Shown in pieces: positions 59,732-64,000 of a stretch of DNA of 64,000 nucleotides (positions are counted from its first letter, which is position 1; every line of letters begins with the position of its first letter). The stretch is taken from assembly GCF_907164915.1 (NCBI RefSeq), contig NC_061862.1, positions 121,733,533 through 121,797,532 of the forward strand. Direction: 5' to 3'. Source of the stretch: Impatiens glandulifera (taxonomy: Eukaryota; Streptophyta; Magnoliopsida; Ericales; Balsaminaceae). The notes under the pieces were generated by a model, which was given only the letters and a program-made list of their open reading frames with translations, was not told the DNA's origin and did no database searches. The translations under genes and the position numbers were made by a program.

Positions 59732-62700
59732 CAGGCCCGGCCCGGAGGGGTAGGCATCCTAGGCCACGGCCTAAGGCCTAGAACCAAAAAGGGGCCCATT
59801 TTTTTTTTTTTATATATGCTAGGTATTAGTAATGATTTTTAGTTTCTTATTCTTTAATTTTTTTTATTATGTTAGATTTTTTGGCCCATGGCTCTATAGC
59901 CCAAATAGAGAAACAAACTAACACTATCAGAACAAAAAATTGAAAACCCTAATGTCTGTCTCTCTTAGTCTCTGTATCCTACATCGACAACGAAACCGAA
60001 AAAGAAACTCACAACGAAACCGACAACAAAATAATTTCGACGGTGGCTCTGTTTCGCTGGGTTGAGCCTTGAGGTAAGGTTTAACCATTAAAAGTGGAAA
60101 TTCAACATCAGGGTTTGATTGTTATTTATTTTTATGCTTTGTTTTGAGATTGTGTATTTGTGTGGTTAAGCCGTAAAGATCTTTGAAAATAGTTTACTTG
60201 TTTGATGGAGCCGAAAAAATATTTATTTGGATATAAAAAATGAAAAAGGAAAGAATTAGAAGAACAATTTGTTAAATCTCAAAGTGGTGCGCTTGACAAG
60301 TTTGTTAAAAGAACAAAAGCTTCTGAAAATTTAGACTCCACTGAAGCGATAAATGCTAAAGAAATTAATATAGTTAATGTAGATGAGAATGTGAAGGAAA
60401 TAAATATCATTCCCGAAAACGATAGTCAAACGAAAAACCATTCTATCTCTCTCGTAGATAAACCCATAGTAGATATATATGATCCTATAAATTGGGATAA
60501 TCTTGATAATAAAACAAGAGATTTATTGGTTGAAAAAGGTCCTAGATGGGAATTAAATCTTGAGTTTCCTTATGATCATATTTCTAGGCGCTCTTCTTAT
60601 TTTCATTATTCTCAAAAGTTAAGTAATGGAGAAGAAATGGATAGGAAATGGTTGGTTTATTCAAAATCAGTGGATAATGTGTTTTTCTTTTGTTGTAAGT
60701 TATTTAAATTAAATCACAATAGCAACTCACTTGCAAATGAAGGATGCAGGGATTGGAAAAATATTAGTAGGATTCTTGAAGAGCATGAGCGCAACGCTGA
60801 ACATTACAAAAATATGAAAACCTGGAGGGACTTGAAGAAAACGTTAGAACAAGATGAAACTATTCATAAAGAATTGCAACTTGAGATCAAGAAAGAAAGG
60901 GACCGGTGGAGGTAAGTACTAGTAAGAATATGTGCTTTGTTAAATGTCTTGCAAAAAATAATTTGGCATTTCGTGGTTCAAATGAAAAACTTAATCAAAG
61001 TTCTAACGGTAATTTTCTAGGATTATTTGAGATGATTGCTGAGTTTGATATAATAATGCAAGATCATGTTAGACGTGCTATGAACAATGAAATATATTAT
61101 CATTATCTTAGTCATAAAATTCAGAATGAATTGATCATTATGTTGGCTAATAGTGTACAAAATTCTATTATAAAGAATGTTAAAGAGGCCAAATATTTTT
61201 CTGTTATTCTTGATTGCACTCCTAATACTAGTCATCAGGAACAAATGACTCTACTAGTGAGGTGTGTGAACATATCAGGTACGAAATGTAAAGTTGAAGA
61301 ATATTTTTTAGAGTTTTTGCAAATTGATGATACCTCTGGATTAGGTATTTTTAACAAACTTATTGCTGCCCTAAAGTCTTTTGATTTAAATGTTAATGAT
61401 GTTCGTGGTCAAGGATATGATAATGGTTCAAATATGAAAGGAAAACATCAAGGTGTTCAAAAACGGTTACTTGACATTAATCCTAGAGCTTTATACATTC
61501 CATGTGCTTGTCATAGTCTTAATATTACTTTATGTGACATGGCTAGTTCTTGTGTTACGTCCGTTAGCTTTTTTGGAATTGTACAACGCATATTTGTATT
61601 ATTTTCTAATTCTACCAAGCGATGGAAAGTTTTACTTGATAATGTTCCTAATATGACTATAAAGTCTCTATCTAACACTCGATGGGAGGCTCGTGTTAAA
61701 AGAATTAAAGCACTCAGATTTCAAGCTCCTCAGGTAAGGAAAGCTTTGCTTGAATTGTATAATATTTGTGATGATGCTAAATCAAAGAGTGAATCTGAAA
61801 ATTTGGCATCAATGATTGAAAGTTTTAAATTTATACTTGGTATGGTTATTTGGTATGAAATCTTGTTTGCTATAAATATGGTTAGTAAGAAAATGTAGTC
61901 ATCATCTATGTGTATTGATTCTGCCATTAATCAATTGGAAAACTTAATTGCATTTTTTGAGAAGTTCGAATAGATGTGTTTGTCTCTAGTTTAATTATTG
62001 CAAATGATATTGCATGTGAAATGGACATAGATCCTGTTTTTTCGACTAAACGTGTTAAGAAGATCCCTAGAAAATATTTTGATGATAATACTTCTAATGT
62101 TGAACAACAATCGCCAGAAGAATCTTTTAGGATCAACTATTTTTTAGTATTGGTTGATATGTCTCTTGCATCCCTAAAACATAGGTTTGAACAATTGAAT
62201 GAGTTTAATGACTTATTTGGGTTCCTTATGAATTCTGGAAAGTTGAAGGCATTGAATGAAAACAAATTGAAAGAAAAGTGTAGCACATTTTGTAATGTAT
62301 TTTCTCATGAAGGTACGTGTGATGTTAATTTGAGTGATTTATTTTCTGAACTAAAAATACTACAAGTTGCTTTACCTAGTTTGGATATGTCCGCTGCTGA
62401 AATTCTTGATTTTGTAATGTCAATAGATTGCTATCCTAATGTCTCTATTGTATATCGAATTTTACTAACATTGTCAATAGGTAGCTTCTGCTGAAAGAAG
62501 TTTTTCTAAGTTAAAATTATTGAAAAATTATCTAAGATCTTCGATGTCTCAAGATAGATTGAATGAACTTGCTATTTTATGTATTGAAAAAGATTTTTTG
62601 GAATATATTGATTACAATACAATTATCAATGATTTTGCATCTAAAAATGCAAGAAGAAGTTACTTTCGTTGACAATTTATGTTGCATCTTTATAGATATT

Positions 62701-62804
62701 AGAAGGTTATTGAAGATCAATGGTGAAACACAAGTGAAGTTTATGCGTAGGGCCCCAATTTCGTGCTTTCGCCTAAGGCCTAAAAAATCTCAGGAACGGC
62801 ACTG
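59732..62804 (+). mobile_element. hAT transposon, 3,073 bp, complete ends
   Basis: Flanked by an exact 8-bp duplication CTTGGCCG (59,724-59,731 and 62,805-62,812). Ends are CAGGCCCGGCCCGGAGGGG on the left and, in reverse, CAGTGCCGTTCCTGAG on the right. Inner GGCCTAAGGCC / GGCCTTAGGC and GGGGCCC words on both sides make up imperfect inverted ends. It carries one transposase pseudogene. Size, CAG-start, 8-bp duplication and transposase all agree on the hAT superfamily. Confidence 0.93.
60205..62672 (+). pseudogene. hAT transposase, TTF zinc finger/DUF4371/hATC type, broken
   Basis: Begins MEPKKYLFGYKK at 60,205, with TGA as the next codon (60,241). It continues as SGALDKFVKR, then a TTF-type zinc-finger region (GPRWELNLEFPYD ... 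RKWLVYSKSVDNVFFFC). It shifts frame at about 60,910 and continues as [33 protein letters not shown] (first catalytic Asp region), [26 protein letters not shown] and [15 protein letters not shown] at about 61,896 ends this frame. Further frames reach the hATC dimerisation motif ASAERSFSKLKLLKNYL near 62,482-62,530 and the terminal TGA at 62,670. Full length would be near 800 residues, normal for this family. At least four lesions make it inactive as written. Confidence 0.9.
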
Positions 62805-62926
62805 CTTGGCCGGCCTTTCTTTCTTCATCTTCTTCCGTAACTAATCCGTTCAATCAGAGAATTGTGTGAATCTTCCATGAAATATTACGACTAACTATTC
62901 CGACAACGAAGGTTAGTATTCTATTA

Positions 62927-63324
62927 CGGAATTTCATTGCAACATACTTTGCAGAGACCAAAGTGTTCCTAAGTATTCTTGTATAATTTATATGGGAACA
63001 GGTCATGGGATAAATTTTCATCAGTTAAGGCCCTTTCAGAATAAATAACACGGAAATGGTTGCATATCCTCAAACAAACAATGAGTTCTTAGGAATTTAA
63101 AATAAACCTAACCAGCAATGAACCAGACCTCATAAGTTCTTCCTGCTGAAAAGACTTCCTCTCCTAAAATAGTGTTTCAAATAAATCTCATCCGAGCTAA
63201 AAAGCGCAAAATGATTTTTACTCAAACAATCTGAAAACCTATAATACGAACTGATCGTTGTAAACCTTAAGACACGTCTTCAATATTGCCAAATCAAACC
63301 CTAAATTGAGAGAGGGAGACGAGT
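62927..63324. other. Loop of the foldback element
   Basis: Single-copy-looking sequence between the inverted arms. No gene recognised. Confidence 0.4.
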
Positions 63325-63727
63325 AAAGAATGCTAACCTTCGTTGTCGGAATAGTTAGTCGTAATATTTCATGGAAGATTCACACAATTCCCTAATTGAA
63401 CGGATTAGTTATTGAAGAATGTGAAGAAAGAAAGACTGGCAAAGAAAGAAATGAAGAACAATGAAAACAGAGAAGAGAGTGAAAGACTAATAAGAGTGAG
63501 ATTTTTTTTTGTTCTTTTTGTGTGGGTGTGGGTGCAAATTACAGCTGGCATATATTTTTTTTTTATTAAAAATGCCATGTCATATTAATTTAACGGGCAT
63601 AATGTTCGTTTAGTAAAAAGCCCTAAATGGACAAAACTTTGATAGTTCGAGTCCCATATGGCTCAAATTAAAGTTCGAGCCTCATATGGTAAAAATGCTC
63701 AAAGTTCGAGCCCCAATAGGTAATTGG

Positions 63728-63761
<34 letters not shown>

Positions 63762-63763
<2 letters not shown>

Positions 63764-64000
63764 GGGGTGGCCAAAAAATCCGATCCGAAAGATCCGATCC
63801 GGCCGATCCCATAAAAAATCCGTATCCGATGGATCGGATTCGGATATCGATCCGATCCGATATCTTTACCGGATTTCCGGATCAGATACGGATCGGGCAA
63901 AAAAGATTTCGGATATCCGAAGCCGATCCGATGATTTTTAAAATTTATTAAATAAACAAACTCAAACAAAAATATTATTAAATAAATACAAACTCAACCA
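63762..64000. mobile_element. Second non-autonomous hAT element, cut by window end
   Basis: Starts TAGGGGTGGCCAAAAAATCC after a TA microsatellite (63,731-63,760) and has the same GATCCGAAAGATCCGAT subterminal words as the element at 5,765. Only the left part is in the window. Its left target site would be within TATATATG. Confidence 0.75.

Larger units (their letters stand above)
59468..63706. mobile_element. Foldback-type element with ~380-bp inverted ends, interrupted by a hAT
   Basis: Left arm 59,468-59,731 continues at 62,813-62,926 after the hAT insertion. The right arm is 63,325-63,706 in reverse. Both carry AACTTTGAGCATTTTTA-CATATGAGGC, GAACTATCAAAGTTTTG, ATGCCAGCTGTAA, GTTCTTCATTTCTTTCTT and TTCCGACAACGAAGGTTAG. 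Removing the hAT and one target copy leaves about 1.16 kb. Both ends abut TA microsatellites, so a target duplication cannot be read. No coding sequence of its own. The loop (62,927-63,324) has no recognised gene. Confidence 0.8.

Noticed and set aside
60391..60915. Treating the first hAT frame as an independent intact gene
   Set aside because: It starts mid-protein after an in-frame TGA and its N- and C-terminal continuations lie in adjacent frames; it is part of one broken transposase.

Overview
This 64 kb window looks like intergenic, transposon-packed DNA of an AT-rich eudicot plant genome. Introns have GT/AG borders, and the repeats are plant-type MULE, hAT, L1-LINE, Ty3 and SINE copies. 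I find no ordinary single-copy host gene that is clearly intact. Almost every coding trace belongs to a mobile element or to a gene fragment carried by one.

The main object is a very large inverted-repeat element at about 15,001-49,709 (34.7 kb). Its two arms (left 15,001-28,735; right 35,247-49,709, read in reverse) carry the same genes in mirror order. From the ends inward these are: a tandem-BRCT gene like the C-terminus of BRCA1/BARD1 (A); a FAR1-type MULE transposase (B); a Ulp1/C48 SUMO-protease-like gene with a proline-rich repeat region (C); and a small 96-residue ORF (E). Between the arms lie a plant-mobile-domain-like pseudogene (D), a second diverged Ulp1-like gene (F) that runs into the gap, and a 500-N scaffold gap (34,747-35,246). 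The outer ends share a terminal stretch starting GGAGAC, then about four ~275-bp tandem repeats. Each repeat holds CATG-type boxes spaced about 22 bp apart. Palindromes of the type GCGAA-AT-rich-TTCGC are scattered through the whole element. I read it as a giant Mutator-superfamily (FAR1/Ulp1 type) element with terminal inverted repeats above 13 kb that has captured BRCT exons. The BRCT gene is open in every exon of the left copy, while both transposase copies and both C-type protease copies are broken. Many breaks are single-base homopolymer indels, so assembly error must be weighed against real decay.

Left flank (1-15,000): N-terminal part of a MuDR-like gene running off the left edge, a 19-bp tandem array, a 5'-truncated L1-type LINE, a short TOPLESS-like LisH fragment with a 76-bp tandem duplication, a complete non-autonomous hAT element with 8-bp target duplications, a complete tRNA-derived SINE with 11-bp target duplications, a Ty3 gag fragment, and long AT-rich spacers with tandem duplications.

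Right flank (49,710-64,000): an AT-rich element related to one in the left flank, a possible LTR-promoter remnant, a field of ~400-bp and ~2-kb direct repeats, and a foldback element (59,468-63,706) interrupted by a 3,073-bp hAT transposon with perfect 8-bp target duplications and a broken TTF-zinc-finger/DUF4371/hATC transposase. The window closes inside a second copy of the non-autonomous hAT family seen at 5,765.
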